DNA of 64,000 nt, taken from NCBI RefSeq assembly GCF_036046055.1, contig NZ_CP107939.1:682001-746000 (forward strand), read 5' to 3'. A program made the translations under genes and the position numbers. Positions 43,278 through 52,124 of this stretch are shown piece after piece; within the stretch, counting starts at the first letter, position 1; the number at the start of each line of letters is the position of its first letter. The DNA comes from Nocardia sp. NBC_00403 (GTDB lineage Bacteria > Actinomycetota > Actinomycetes > Mycobacteriales > Mycobacteriaceae). The notes under the pieces are model-generated. The model did no database searches, was not told where the DNA came from, and saw only the letters and a program-made list of their open reading frames with translations.

Positions 43278-44048
43278 TTACCGCGACTGGAGGAAATCGC
43301 GCACGGCCGCGGCGAATCCGCCCGGGTCGCCTTTGTGCACGAAATGGTCGGTGTCGAGGGTGATCAGCGCCGCATTCGACCTCTTGACGCACATCTGCTC
43401 GGCGAGCGCGGGGTCCACGCACGGCTGCTTGTTGCCGACGACGAGTAGGGCCGGGCATTCACTACCGAGCCAGTCAGCCCAATAGTCGCCGGCGACAAGA
43501 GCTTCGGAGTCGACCATGTCCTGCGGAGCGAACGGCAATCGCCAACTGCCGTCCGGGTTCTCGCGCAGCACCTCTGCGAACATCGGCGCCGCGAACCCGA
43601 GCGCGTCGAGCAGCCCTTGCCTGGTCGATGCCTGCTGCGGCCACCCGAGTACAAAGTCCAGCGCGCCGGTGCTCACATGGACCGCGCCGATTTCTTCCAC
43701 TATCAGTGCGGAGACCAGGTCCGGGCGGCGGGCCGCGAGCCGCATTGCGGTGATGCCTCGGCCCGAGTGTCCGAGAATCGCGACGGGTCCGACTCCCAGG
43801 TGCTCGATCAGCGCGACGGCGTCGGCAACATAGCCCTCGAGCGAGTAGTCGGGTGCGCGATCGGAGTCGCCGTGCCCGCGCTGGTCGGGCGCGATGACCC
43901 GCCACTGTGGCGCAAGATCGGCCGCCAGCCGCGCCCAGCTCGCTCCCTCTTCCAAGTGACCGTGCAGCGCGAGCAGCGGCCTGCCGTCCCCGCCCGCGTC
44001 GAGGTAGGAGATCCGGCGGCCGTCGATGGTGAGTTCGTTTCTGTGCAT
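43278..44048 (-). CDS. Alpha/beta hydrolase
   Basis: A 256-residue alpha/beta hydrolase: oxyanion segment LLALHGHLEEGASW, WRVIAPDQRGHGDSDRAPDY, nucleophile elbow GHSGRG and a histidine in LDTDHFVHKGD. The elbow has Arg two residues after Ser where Gly is usual, so the pocket may be atypical. I start at ATG 44048 (MHRNELTID); the ORF to 44087 includes promoter sequence. A pair of inverted repeats lies just upstream, but no regulator gene is adjacent. Substrate unknown. Confidence 0.82.
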   Translation of the reverse strand: MHRNELTIDGRRISYLDAGGDGRPLLALHGHLEEGASWARLAADLAPQWRVIAPDQRGHGDSDRAPDYSLEGYVADAVALIEHLGVGPVAILGHSGRGITAMRLAARRPDLVSALIVEEIGAVHVSTGALDFVLGWPQQASTRQGLLDALGFAAPMFAEVLRENPDGSWRLPFAPQDMVDSEALVAGDYWADWLGSECPALLVVGNKQPCVDPALAEQMCVKRSNAALITLDTDHFVHKGDPGGFAAAVRDFLQSR

Positions 44049-44071
44049 GCACGAGACACTACAAAGATTTA

Positions 44072-44107
44072 GACATTTGTGCAACACATATGTACAAGAC
44101 GAATGTC
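44072..44107. promoter_or_regulatory. Operator-like inverted repeats upstream of hydrolase
   Basis: GACATTTGT (44072-44080) faces ACGAATGTC (44099-44107), matching at 8 of 9 positions, and inside it TTGTGCA faces TGTACAA at 6 of 7. It lies 24 bp before the hydrolase start in an AT-rich patch. A dimeric repressor site is likely, but the regulator is not encoded next door. Confidence 0.45.
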
Positions 44108-44117
44108 CAATTCGTGG

Positions 44118-44585
44118 TCAGGTCGCCATACGCTCGGCATGAACGCGGACGTTCGAACCCGATGAGCGTTGCGCCACAGGGGAGTTCGACAGGGGATCAC
44201 GGATGCTACGGGGTGTCGTTCGAAGTCTGTGTGTGTAAAAGAATGCGACGGAACCGTATTCGGCCTGCTCGTCGTTCTCCGGCCCGTGCTCGATACCGAA
44301 AAGCAGGCTGGATCGGTAGTCCACCGCTTCGGCGAGCATCAGGCGGTAGGCGGTCACGCAGTAGTCCTCGCATCGATCGTCGGTAATGCGGACACTCGGC
44401 TGCCCGGTGAGCGGCAGGCTGTAGCGAGTGCCGTGGTCGAAGAACCAGCCGCCCTCGTAGAAGTCCTCCGTGCCGGTGCCGTGGAGCTGCGGTACCAAGG
44501 AGTCGTCGACATAAACGCGCTCGTCGACTTCCAGGAAATGTGGGCGCAGGTCGCCAGGGAACGGCTCGATCCGACGGCTGCTCAT
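44118..44585 (-). pseudogene. Relic of GH172 / DUF2961 glycoside hydrolase
   Basis: The frame includes the family hallmark PQLHGTGTEDFYEGGWFFDH, then SLPLTGQPSVRITDDRCEDY and YGSVAFFY. Intact family members are several hundred residues; here only about 120 residues of the core remain, with no proper N-terminus or ribosome site and a chance tail after 44230. It is a broken remnant of a sugar-processing enzyme. Confidence 0.7.
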
Positions 44586-44780
44586 CGAATGCGCGGCCGT
44601 GCCCGGGCCACGGCCGGGCCGGCACTGGTGTCGAGGGTGGTCAGCCCTGCCTCGACGGCGGCTTCGACCGCCGAGGGATCGGTGACAGCGGACACGATGT
44701 CGATCTCGACGGCATCGGCGGCCGTAAGCACGTCCAGGCATAGGCACTCAGGCCGCGCCCCGACACCTGCGCCCTCACGG

Positions 44781-44981
44781 TCAGCACCGACGCTGTTCGC
44801 GCAGGGTGGCGAGTTTAGCCTCGGCCATCTGCAGCACCGATCCGACCGCATCGGCCTCCACTCCCAACGCCTGCGCGATCACCTCGTCGGTAACACCGGC
44901 TGCGCGCAGGCGCAGCGCCTCGGCATATGGGAAGGGCAGCCGATCCACCACCGAGCGATCAAGCTCGTCCTCACTGCTCAT
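44781..44981 (-). CDS. Small sigma-region-4-like helix-turn-helix protein
   Basis: A 66-residue protein, starting at ATG 44981 with AAAGGAG somewhat far upstream (12 bases). It reads as a single helix-turn-helix like sigma-factor region 4: LPFPYAEALRLRAAGVTDEV followed by IAQALGVEADAVGSVLQMAE. It has no sigma-2 domain. Such mini-proteins are seen in mycolic-acid actinomycetes. It may bind DNA or RNA polymerase; role unknown. A further frame downstream to 44582 (VEIDIVSAVTDPSAVEAAVE) looks protein-like but has no start. Confidence 0.6.
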   Translation of the reverse strand: MSSEDELDRSVVDRLPFPYAEALRLRAAGVTDEVIAQALGVEADAVGSVLQMAEAKLATLREQRRC

Positions 44982-45135
44982 CTCACCCGTGCTCCTTTCC
45001 CGACCCGGGGCAGCGCGGACCGCGCGCGTACCGCGTCCGATGTACTGCCGGAGTCGTCGAACGCGATGGCCGGCCGGAGGACTTTCGCCCGCCGGCCGGG
45101 CACGTGCCCCTCGTCTGTCCCCCGCAGGGGCGGGG

Positions 45136-45570
45136 TCACCGCAGGGCGGGATCGGTCGTCAGCGTGCCGCTACCCCCACCGACCAGCATTCCGTCGACCC
45201 CGTCGAGCACCGGGTTGGCCAGATCGACCGCGACCTCGAGCTTCGAGTCGAGCACCAGCTTCGGGAAGGCTGGGGCTGGGGGGCGCGTATAGCAGACGGT
45301 GTGGACCCAGCGGATTCCGGGCGCGACCTGTGAAATCAGCACGCTCTGCCTGCCGCCGGCGGGGACGTCGATCTGTCGGTTGCCACCGCCGTCAACCGTT
45401 ACCGAGCACCCCAGCGGATCGAGCTCGGTGGAAGTGACGGTGACCTTCACTCGTTCCCGTCCGCCGACCGGGTCTTGGTTCACGTCCGCGAAGGCCATCG
45501 CGGGCCACCCCGCGACCACGGCCGCACCGCTCAACGCGACCACTACAGCGCGAAACATCTTCCTTCTCAT
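45136..45570 (-). CDS. Small secreted protein
   Basis: A 144-residue exported protein starting at ATG 45570 with AAAGGAG nine bases upstream. A signal peptide (MRRKMFRAVVVALSGAAVVA, cleaved after AFA) is followed by a beta-rich domain (RVKVTVTSTELDPLGCSVTV; GIRWVHTVCYTRPP) with two cysteines that may pair. The remainder ends in GGGSG and a short tail. No named family recognised. Probably cell-wall or medium localised. It lies upstream of nothing else on the same strand except the small HTH gene. Confidence 0.72.
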   Translation of the reverse strand: MRRKMFRAVVVALSGAAVVAGWPAMAFADVNQDPVGGRERVKVTVTSTELDPLGCSVTVDGGGNRQIDVPAGGRQSVLISQVAPGIRWVHTVCYTRPPAPAFPKLVLDSKLEVAVDLANPVLDGVDGMLVGGGSGTLTTDPALR

Positions 45571-46189
45571 CTCATCTCTCCTTTCTCGGCAGCCGGGACT
45601 CGGTACCGCGGCTGCGGGATCGCGGGCCATAACCGACCCGAACCAAGTCTCGAGGCGCAAGCAGCGACCAGCTGAAGTAATCGGCTACCCCAAACCGGAT
45701 GCAACCCCTGCCACACCGCGCACCAAACACCGCGCGCACGCCATCCAGGGGCGCCGCAGGGGTGGTGTGCAGCAGCGGCCACAGGCTGGCTAACCGATCG
45801 GCGAAACACCGGAACGAAGGCTCTTGCACCGTAAAATCGCGCAGGTTCCTTCTGGACGGCCACCGCGACTGTGATGCCCAGCCGCAGTGCTGGATGTGGA
45901 GTACCAGGTGGTGGGGGATCGGCGAACCCGACGTTGGACGCTGTCGACTCGATGTTCATCAGTGCGGGCGGCTCGGGCTGGCCACCAACGCGACACTATG
46001 GCGCCCCTGCCATCCCCATGGCGGGTCGGATGTCCGGCGGCGTGATTACAGCCGCACCGCGTGGACACCCCGGGGCAACAGGCAATGTCCGCAGCCGGAC
46101 TACAACCGCTTGTACGTCGCCTCACTCAGCTGAAGTTGGACGCTGGTCGCAGTTCCGGTGGTCTGCTGACCCTGGTTCCGGTCGAACGG
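45571..46189. other. Gene-poor stretch
   Basis: No frame in these 619 bp has a start, ribosome site and protein-like composition together. GC content and codon texture are looser than in neighbouring genes, in keeping with a decayed region. Confidence 0.4.
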
Positions 46190-46504
46190 TTCACCGCGAC
46201 AACGCAATCCATGCCCGGGGCGCCGACGGCATCGCTGATCGAACCCTGCCCCGGGAGCCAGCGGAGCACGCACACTTGCTGTATTCGAGCGCAGCGATGA
46301 CTGCCGACGACTTCACCGTTGGCACTGCAGCAGGTGAAGGAGTTCATCAACGCAGACGTGCACGAGAGGATGCGTGCCAATGGTTGGCCCGAGCTGTCCG
46401 AGCCTCGCCGATTCGGCCCCTTGCTTCTACGACTGCGGCAAAAGGGGTTCATCGTGAAGGTAGCCGGTTGCGGGCAACTCCAGCACGTTCGCATGGCGGT
46501 GTGA
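46190..46504 (+). pseudogene. Frameshifted phage-type winged-helix protein relic
   Basis: Two frames join into one sensible small protein: the first reads DNAIHARGADGIADRTLPRE, then LLYSSAAMTADDFTV; the second continues ALQQVKEFINADVHERMRAN and FGPLLLRLRQKGFIVKVAG. Small actinophage proteins of about 100 residues share this plan (AI.R...HAD, FT.DDV, a P.EPR.FG.LLR.L...G.I segment). A frameshift lies near 46318. Probably an inactive relic of a phage or integrated element. Confidence 0.4.
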
Positions 46505-46746
46505 CATCGGTATGGCGAAGCAGAGCCTTGCAGCAGTGACCCGGTCCGTCCCGACTGTCGGGTGTCGCCACTCTGGTTTCCGGCAAGGTGGAGCGATGCG
46601 CGTCTACGGATGCCGGCGAGTTGGGTGGGCAGGTGTCTATGTCGGTGGGGTTGTGTGCATGACGGCCTCGCTCCGATCTGTAGCGCCCGTTGCTGGCATT
46701 AGTCCAGGTCGGCGTCCGCGGCGAGGTCCAGGTGGGCGATCGAGGT

Positions 46747-46977
46747 TCAGGGCCAGAATGGTGGGGCGTGGTCGGGGACTTTCTGGGCGATCATGATGAG
46801 CCCGAAAGGGATGCCGATCCCGGCGCTGCCGTCGTTGTTTTGCAGCAGTCGTCCGCCCAGCAGTTCGAGGTAGAACCAGGGCTTCGGGGTCATCGCAATC
46901 CAGGGATCGTCCGGCCAGTTGAAGGGGCTCTCATCGACAGACTCCTGTACTGCTGTGCCGGATGAAATCGGATCGAG
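46747..46977 (-). pseudogene. Fragment of an unrecognised protein
   Basis: A minus-strand frame reads convincing protein: VDESPFNWPDDPWIAMTPKP, WFYLELLGGRLLQNNDGSAG and GIPFGLIMIAQKVPDHAPP, ending at a stop at 46747. It opens after an in-frame stop with no start codon, so it is either a remnant or needs an upstream frameshift. No family recognised. Sequence 46505-46746 holds nothing I can support. Confidence 0.4.
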
Positions 46978-47018
46978 TCATGGTGACATCACGTCGTCGC
47001 TGACGTCAGCGTATTTCG

Positions 47019-47066
47019 TTAGGGTTCTTTGCTTTTCGGAATGGCGTAGGCGGCACACTGCGGTGC
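47019..47066 (-). mobile_element. IS110-type transposase tail relic
   Basis: The minus strand reads QCAAYAIPKSKEP then a stop, matching CDVIYAMLKTKEP at the C-terminus of the IS110 copy at 50878. DNA similarity over about 40 bp is visible (GGGTTCTTTGCTTTTCGGAATGGCG-like against GGGCTCTTTGGTTTTCAGCATGG). It is the end of another, older IS110 copy. The 510 bp from 47067 to 47576 hold no other supportable gene. Confidence 0.45.
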
Positions 47067-47576
47067 CCGCAGGCCCGAGCCGTTGACTTTCGATGATGAA
47101 CTACGAACACGCGCCCCTCTTTCGTGGTGTGGTGTCGTGAACACCACGTCGGTGCGCCCTTCTGTCCTGCGATCGTTGCGCGTTCGAGCTGTCGGCGTCG
47201 ATGCGTCGGTGGAGATCGGACGCCGATAGCGAACGCCGGAGTGGTCGGTGTTCGCCGCGCGGCGGGTGGCCGGGGAATTGGGGTAGTGGGCTACGCATGC
47301 CATCGCGGTGTTCTCGGAGAAAGGTAGTCGGTGCGGTCCGACCGCATCGGGATCTGTATTTCGATCGGAGGCGATCAGCAAATGACATCGGTGACTACTC
47401 TGGATAGGGAACAACTGGCCACGATCCGCGGACACGACCAGCGATGAAACCCCGCAGAATCGGGCCGTTTCGTGGTCAGAGTGCGAGCACGCGGGTACCG
47501 GCCGCAGATCCCGAGGCGGTCGGGCTATTGGATACACATCTGGTGCGAACCGAACTCGCCGTGACCGGGGTGCGTC

Positions 47577-50264
47577 ATGACCGGAATTGAGTGCTCGAAC
47601 CACACGCCGCCAACCCCGCGGGCCGTCGAGGCTCGCCACGCTGAGTTCGCGGCGGCTCAATGGCCTCTGGTCGGGCGTCGAGAGGAGTTGGACTGGGTAG
47701 TCGAGCACACACACCCAGTGTCGTTGGGCGTGTTGGTGGCGGGCCCAGCCGGGGTGGGGAAATCGCGATTGCTGACCGAAGCCGTAGCGCACTGGCGTGC
47801 ACGTGGCCGCCCGTGCCATTACTTCCACGCCAGCCGTTCGGCCCAGGCGGTACCACTGGGGCTGTTCGCCGCGGTCGCCGATGCCGCCTCGGTCGACCCG
47901 CTGCGCCGTATCCGCGCGGTGGTGACAGCGCTGACGCACTGCGACGACCCTGCTGTTCCGGTTCTCTTGGTCATCGATGACGCTCATCTACTCGATGACC
48001 AGTCCTCGCTGGTGCTGACCCAGATCGTGCACCACCATCTCGCGACGGCATTGCTGGCCGTACGCACCGGGGCGGACTCGCCCGACGCGGTCACCGCGCT
48101 GTGGAAAGACCAGCGTCTGCGTCGTCTGGACCTGCAGCCGCTGTCGGTGTCCGAAACCGCCACTCTGCTCACCTGTGTACTCGACGGACAGGTCGAACAT
48201 TCTGCGGTTTCCGAGCTGTGGCGATACACCCGTGGCAACGTCCTGCATCTGCGGCACCTGGTCGATGGCGAACTCGCCGCGGCGCGACTGGTCGACCGTG
48301 GCGGAGTGTGGGTATGGCAGCGCGGCGAGGGCATCTCTTCGCCGTTGGCCGAGCTGATCGAGTCCACCATCGCCCGGCAATCACCGAGTGTGCTGGCTGT
48401 GATCGACCTGCTGTCGGTGTCGGATCCGATCGAAACCACGGTGCTGGAGATACTGACCGGTGTCGAGGCGATCGGTGCCGCGGTGGATGCCGCGCTGGTC
48501 ACTCTCGACACCGTCGGTGCGGGCTCGATGGCCCGCTTGGCTCACCCACTGTTGGGCGAAGGCCGCCGCGCCCGCACCACCCCGTCGCGACTGCGCGCCT
48601 TGCGCGGGCAGATCGCGACCGCCCTGGCCAGTTGCGGGACCGCCACCGGGCTGGTCGATTTCGTACGCCGCGCGGTGCTCGTCGCCGACTCCGACCTGCC
48701 TCCGGATCCATTGATGTTCGCCGAGGCGGCAGAAGCGGCACTGAGACTGGCCGACCCTGCCACCGCCGAGCGACTGGCTCGCCGTGCGGTGGAGACGGGC
48801 GGCGCACGCGCGGCACAGATCGTGCACGCGAGGACGCTGCTGCACTGCGACCGCTACGACGAAGCGCTCTCGGTGAATACCGCGCTGCAAGACAGTGCCG
48901 AGTCCGATCGAGAAGCTGTGCTCTTGACGCTGAGCCGTATCACCTACATGGCCGGAAAAGCCGACTACGCTGCCACGGCCGCAGAGGTCACCAGAATTGA
49001 AAAGGCCGCTAACGCATGCGGTTTGCACCGCCCCTACAACGCGATCGCAGCTTGGGCGAAGCTGCCGCGCGATCACCCGGCAGCGATCACGCACGCCTGT
49101 GCGGCGCTGCAGGCACAGGGCTGGCTCGATGAGTCCTTCGGACTCTTTGCTCTGACCTCGCTGGTAGCCGGACACAGCATGCTCGGCAACTACAAGCAGA
49201 TGACCGCGGCGGCCGAAGACGGCTACCGGCTGGCAGGCAACTCCGCCGACGCCGCCACCCTGCACTACATCATCGGCATCTTCCACCTCGAGGGATACTG
49301 TCTCGGCGGTTACCTCGACGCCGCGACCGAACTGGTTCGACAGCTCGACCACGTACCGGGAGACTTCCCCACAGCTTTCGCCTTCCGGGCGATCTTCGCG
49401 GGCATGCTCGCCTACACCCGAGGTGAGCTGTCCGCGGCGACATCGCACTTCCGGGAGGCATTGGCGATCGCGGCCTCGTTCGAGTCGGTGTGGCTGCCGG
49501 GTTTCGCACAACTGAGCGTGGCCACACTCGCCGCAATGGCGGGCGACAACGGTACGGCCACAACACTGCTCGACCGATACGAGCCTTTCGGATACCCCGA
49601 CCCGACACGGTTCACCTACGCGCACCTACTCGCGCGCGCCTGGACCCAGGCCGCCGCCGGCACCGTCACCCATGCCATCGCCTTGGCCAATCAGGCCGCC
49701 GATCTCTCGCAGGAACATCGACGACCTGCGCAGGAACTCATGGCCGCCCAGACCGCGACCCAGTTCGGTGACCGCACCCAGGCACACCGGCTCGGCGAAC
49801 TCACCCGCCTGGTCGAAGGCCCCCGCCCCGTTGCCGCAGCCCTACACGCTACCGCGTTGTCGGACTGGGACCCTGCGGGTCTGGTGGAAGCGGCGCGGTG
49901 CTACGAGGAATTCGGTGATCTCGTCGCTGCGGCGGACACCTTCGCGCAAGCAGCGGATTTGTTGCGTCGCAACGGATATCGTGGTGCTGCACTGACAGCG
50001 ACGGCGTCGGCGCGCAGGTTGGCCGCGATCACCGGCGCCGATACCCCCGCGTTGCGTGCCAACAACGTCCCCAGCCCGCTGACCACCCGTCAACGCGAGG
50101 TCATCGCTCTGGTTGCGGCGGGGCTCACCAACCGCCAGATCGCCGAAAAACTGGTCATGTCGGTGAGGACGGTCGAAGGTCACCTGTTTCGAGCCTCACG
50201 CAAGACCGGGATCACCACGCGCGCGGGCCTCGCCGCTGCCTTGGACCCCACTGCGAAACATTGA
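47577..50264 (+). CDS. Large AAA/LuxR transcriptional regulator
   Basis: An 895-residue LAL-type regulator. The P-loop is GPAGVGKS (56-63) and Walker B is VPVLLVIDDAHLLDD. The middle is helical and TPR-like (AERLARRAVETGG, HTLLHCDRYDEAL-like). The C-terminal LuxR domain reads LTTRQREVIALVAAGLTNRQ then IAEKLVMSVRTVEGHLFRAS. Such proteins often control secondary metabolism or stress genes. Unlike the regulator at 16319, it stands alone beside the relic region. Its start ATG 47577 follows GGGGTG at short spacing. Confidence 0.87.
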   Translation: MTGIECSNHTPPTPRAVEARHAEFAAAQWPLVGRREELDWVVEHTHPVSLGVLVAGPAGVGKSRLLTEAVAHWRARGRPCHYFHASRSAQAVPLGLFAAVADAASVDPLRRIRAVVTALTHCDDPAVPVLLVIDDAHLLDDQSSLVLTQIVHHHLATALLAVRTGADSPDAVTALWKDQRLRRLDLQPLSVSETATLLTCVLDGQVEHSAVSELWRYTRGNVLHLRHLVDGELAAARLVDRGGVWVWQRGEGISSPLAELIESTIARQSPSVLAVIDLLSVSDPIETTVLEILTGVEAIGAAVDAALVTLDTVGAGSMARLAHPLLGEGRRARTTPSRLRALRGQIATALASCGTATGLVDFVRRAVLVADSDLPPDPLMFAEAAEAALRLADPATAERLARRAVETGGARAAQIVHARTLLHCDRYDEALSVNTALQDSAESDREAVLLTLSRITYMAGKADYAATAAEVTRIEKAANACGLHRPYNAIAAWAKLPRDHPAAITHACAALQAQGWLDESFGLFALTSLVAGHSMLGNYKQMTAAAEDGYRLAGNSADAATLHYIIGIFHLEGYCLGGYLDAATELVRQLDHVPGDFPTAFAFRAIFAGMLAYTRGELSAATSHFREALAIAASFESVWLPGFAQLSVATLAAMAGDNGTATTLLDRYEPFGYPDPTRFTYAHLLARAWTQAAAGTVTHAIALANQAADLSQEHRRPAQELMAAQTATQFGDRTQAHRLGELTRLVEGPRPVAAALHATALSDWDPAGLVEAARCYEEFGDLVAAADTFAQAADLLRRNGYRGAALTATASARRLAAITGADTPALRANNVPSPLTTRQREVIALVAAGLTNRQIAEKLVMSVRTVEGHLFRASRKTGITTRAGLAAALDPTAKH

Positions 50265-50357
50265 CACTGCGTGCCGACCTCGACCCGGTCCCGATCGCTG
50301 AGAACACCGGGTAACGTGTCCCTATGGTTCCTGTCAACCGGTCGGGGAAGTTGAGGA

Positions 50358-50864
50358 TCAGCTACTCGGTGGAGGAAGCGTGATCCAGTAGCGTTGAGCG
50401 GGGCCGAGTTCGGTGTCGCGGACTTCTTCGAAGACTCCGCCCAGGCGTTGGATCGTTGTCGCGGAAGCGATGTTGTTCGCGTCGCAGACGAGCAGGAGCC
50501 GGTCCATGCCGAGCTGACGGGCCTGGTCGAGCATGCCCCCTAACGCCCAGCTGGCCAGCCCGCGCCGCCGCGCGGACGGCCGGATGCCGAAGCCGATGTG
50601 GCCGACTCGGAGCGCGTAGTCGTCGAGGTGGTGGCGCAGCGCGATTCCGCCGAGGACCTGGTGGCCCTCGCGTATCCACCGGTAGGTCGTCTGGGCCGAC
50701 TCGTCGGTCAGTCGCTTCACCCAGGCTGCGAAGCCGGCAGGCGAGTCGACGTCGTCGGCCGGTGTCAGCCCGAACCCGTCTTCGTGTAAGCCGGGCCCCC
50801 ACTCGGCATGCGCGTCAAGCCAGGCGCGGTGCAGGCGTGTGGTTGGTGCGATCAGGTCGGGCAT
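50358..50864 (-). CDS. GNAT-family N-acetyltransferase
   Basis: A 168-residue GNAT. The acetyl-CoA-binding motif A is VGHIGFGIRPSARRRGLASW followed by LGGMLDQARQLGMDRLLLVC; motif B is NNIASATTIQRLGGVFEEV. It resembles the RimI/antibiotic-acetyltransferase side of the family. N-terminal part (RLHRAWLDAHAEWGPG) matches GNATs of unknown acceptor. It ends next to the IS110 element and converges on the LuxR gene. Substrate not assignable. Confidence 0.86.
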   Translation of the reverse strand: MPDLIAPTTRLHRAWLDAHAEWGPGLHEDGFGLTPADDVDSPAGFAAWVKRLTDESAQTTYRWIREGHQVLGGIALRHHLDDYALRVGHIGFGIRPSARRRGLASWALGGMLDQARQLGMDRLLLVCDANNIASATTIQRLGGVFEEVRDTELGPAQRYWITLPPPSS

Positions 50865-50877
50865 GTCGCGACTGTAG

Positions 50878-51680
50878 CTAGTGGGCCGGGTTCAAGGCTG
50901 GCTGTCGCAGCGGGTTGCGGTAGGGCTCTTTGGTTTTCAGCATGGCGTAGATGACGTCGCAGCGGCGTCGGGCCAGGCAGATGAGGGCGGCGTTGTGTTT
51001 CTTGCCCTCGGCGCGTTTTCGGTCGTAGTAGGCGCGACTGGTCGGGTCGTGCAGGGCGGCGAACGCGGACAGGAAGAACGCTCGTTTGAGCTTGTGGTTG
51101 CCGGATCTGGCGGGGTGTTCACCTTTGATGGAGCTGCCGGAGCGGTGGGTGACCGGGGCGATGCCGGCGTAGGCGGCGAGGTGGCCGGAGGAGGCGAAGG
51201 CGGAGCCGTCGCCGACTTCGAGCAGGATTCGGGCTCCGGTCCTGACTCCGACGCCGGGTGTCCTGGTCGGCTTCGACGACGACCTGGCCGGAGAGGCCAC
51301 CCGCACCATCAACCGCATCCGCGGTCTGCTCACATGGTGCGGGCCGCGTCGGCGATGATGAACGCGTCACGGGCGTCGGTCTTGGCTTGGCCGGGGTAGA
51401 GATCGGCGATGCGGCGCATCGCCAGGCCGGGCAGGTAGGCCACATCGTGGCCGCAGGCGCGGGCGACGGTGACCGGCAAAGCGCCGATGGTGTTGGGCTG
51501 GTCGACCACGATCAGTAGCCGACCGCGGTTGGCGAGGCGGTCGAAAACTGCGCGGAGTTTAGCTTCGTCGTTCGGTAATGCCTTGTCGTGCAACCGGTTC
51601 CCGGATACGTCAAGTCCGACCGCGTGATGTTCGCCCTTGCCAACGTCAATGCCGCAGAACACGGCGTACGCCTGTGTCAC
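50878..51680 (-). mobile_element. Inactivated IS110-family element with internal inversion
   Basis: Two minus-strand pieces belong to one IS110-type transposase. The N-terminal DEDD part (51680 to 51330) begins VFCGIDVGKGEHHAVGLDVS and runs to DAFIIADAARTM. The C-terminal part (about 51250 to 50878) holds GVGVRTGARILLEVGDGSAF and HPARSGNHKLKRAFFLSAFA. The segment that should follow ARTM, LVGFDDDLAGEATRTINRIR, lies between them but on the plus strand (51260-51331), so it is inverted. Roughly a hundred further codons are missing. It cannot produce a full transposase. No terminal repeats, as usual for IS110. Confidence 0.82.
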
Positions 51681-52124
51681 TCGCAGTTCCTTCGTCGCGT
51701 GGAGCCCGGACGGCCGCCCGATCTGGCGTCAACGCCCGGCACCCACGTTACGAAGAGACCTACGATCGGCCCTGTCCCTATCAGCGGTCCGTCGACGCCA
51801 CCAGGAACCCGGTGACACCACCCCCCGGATCATGCGAAAGACAGGGGCAAGAAGTCATACCGGGCCTGGCGACCGTGGCCCTGGTTCAGGGCCACGAAAA
51901 AGGTAACGGGGGGACGAATGCGCTGTAACTCCGCGAGGTGCGCGATCGCATGAACCGCCGGGGTCAGTCGATTCCGCGGGCGGATAAGATCGCGTCTGCC
52001 GCTCGACCGCTCCGCATCTCGTGTTCGTTCGCACTTTCGGTAGGCACCCACCGCATCAGCGCACCTACGAAAAGAAGGAGTACGGGGGAACGGGCCGTCT
52101 CGAGCGCCGCGAACCCGACCGCCG
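51681..52124. other. Gap without gene before decarboxylase
   Basis: No supportable coding region in 444 bp. Near its end lies GAAAAGAAGGAGTACGGGGG (around 52070), a good ribosome-site-like run, but about 50 bp before the decarboxylase start; a short leader peptide is conceivable but unproven. Confidence 0.3.

Noticed and set aside
44169..45437. 422-codon plus-strand ORF
   Set aside because: Low-complexity shadow of the GH172 relic, the small HTH gene and the secreted protein on the minus strand.
47019..47987. 322-codon minus-strand ORF antisense to the start of the LuxR regulator
   Set aside because: Arg/His-rich shadow of the LuxR gene; only its last 15 codons are meaningful, as an IS110 tail.
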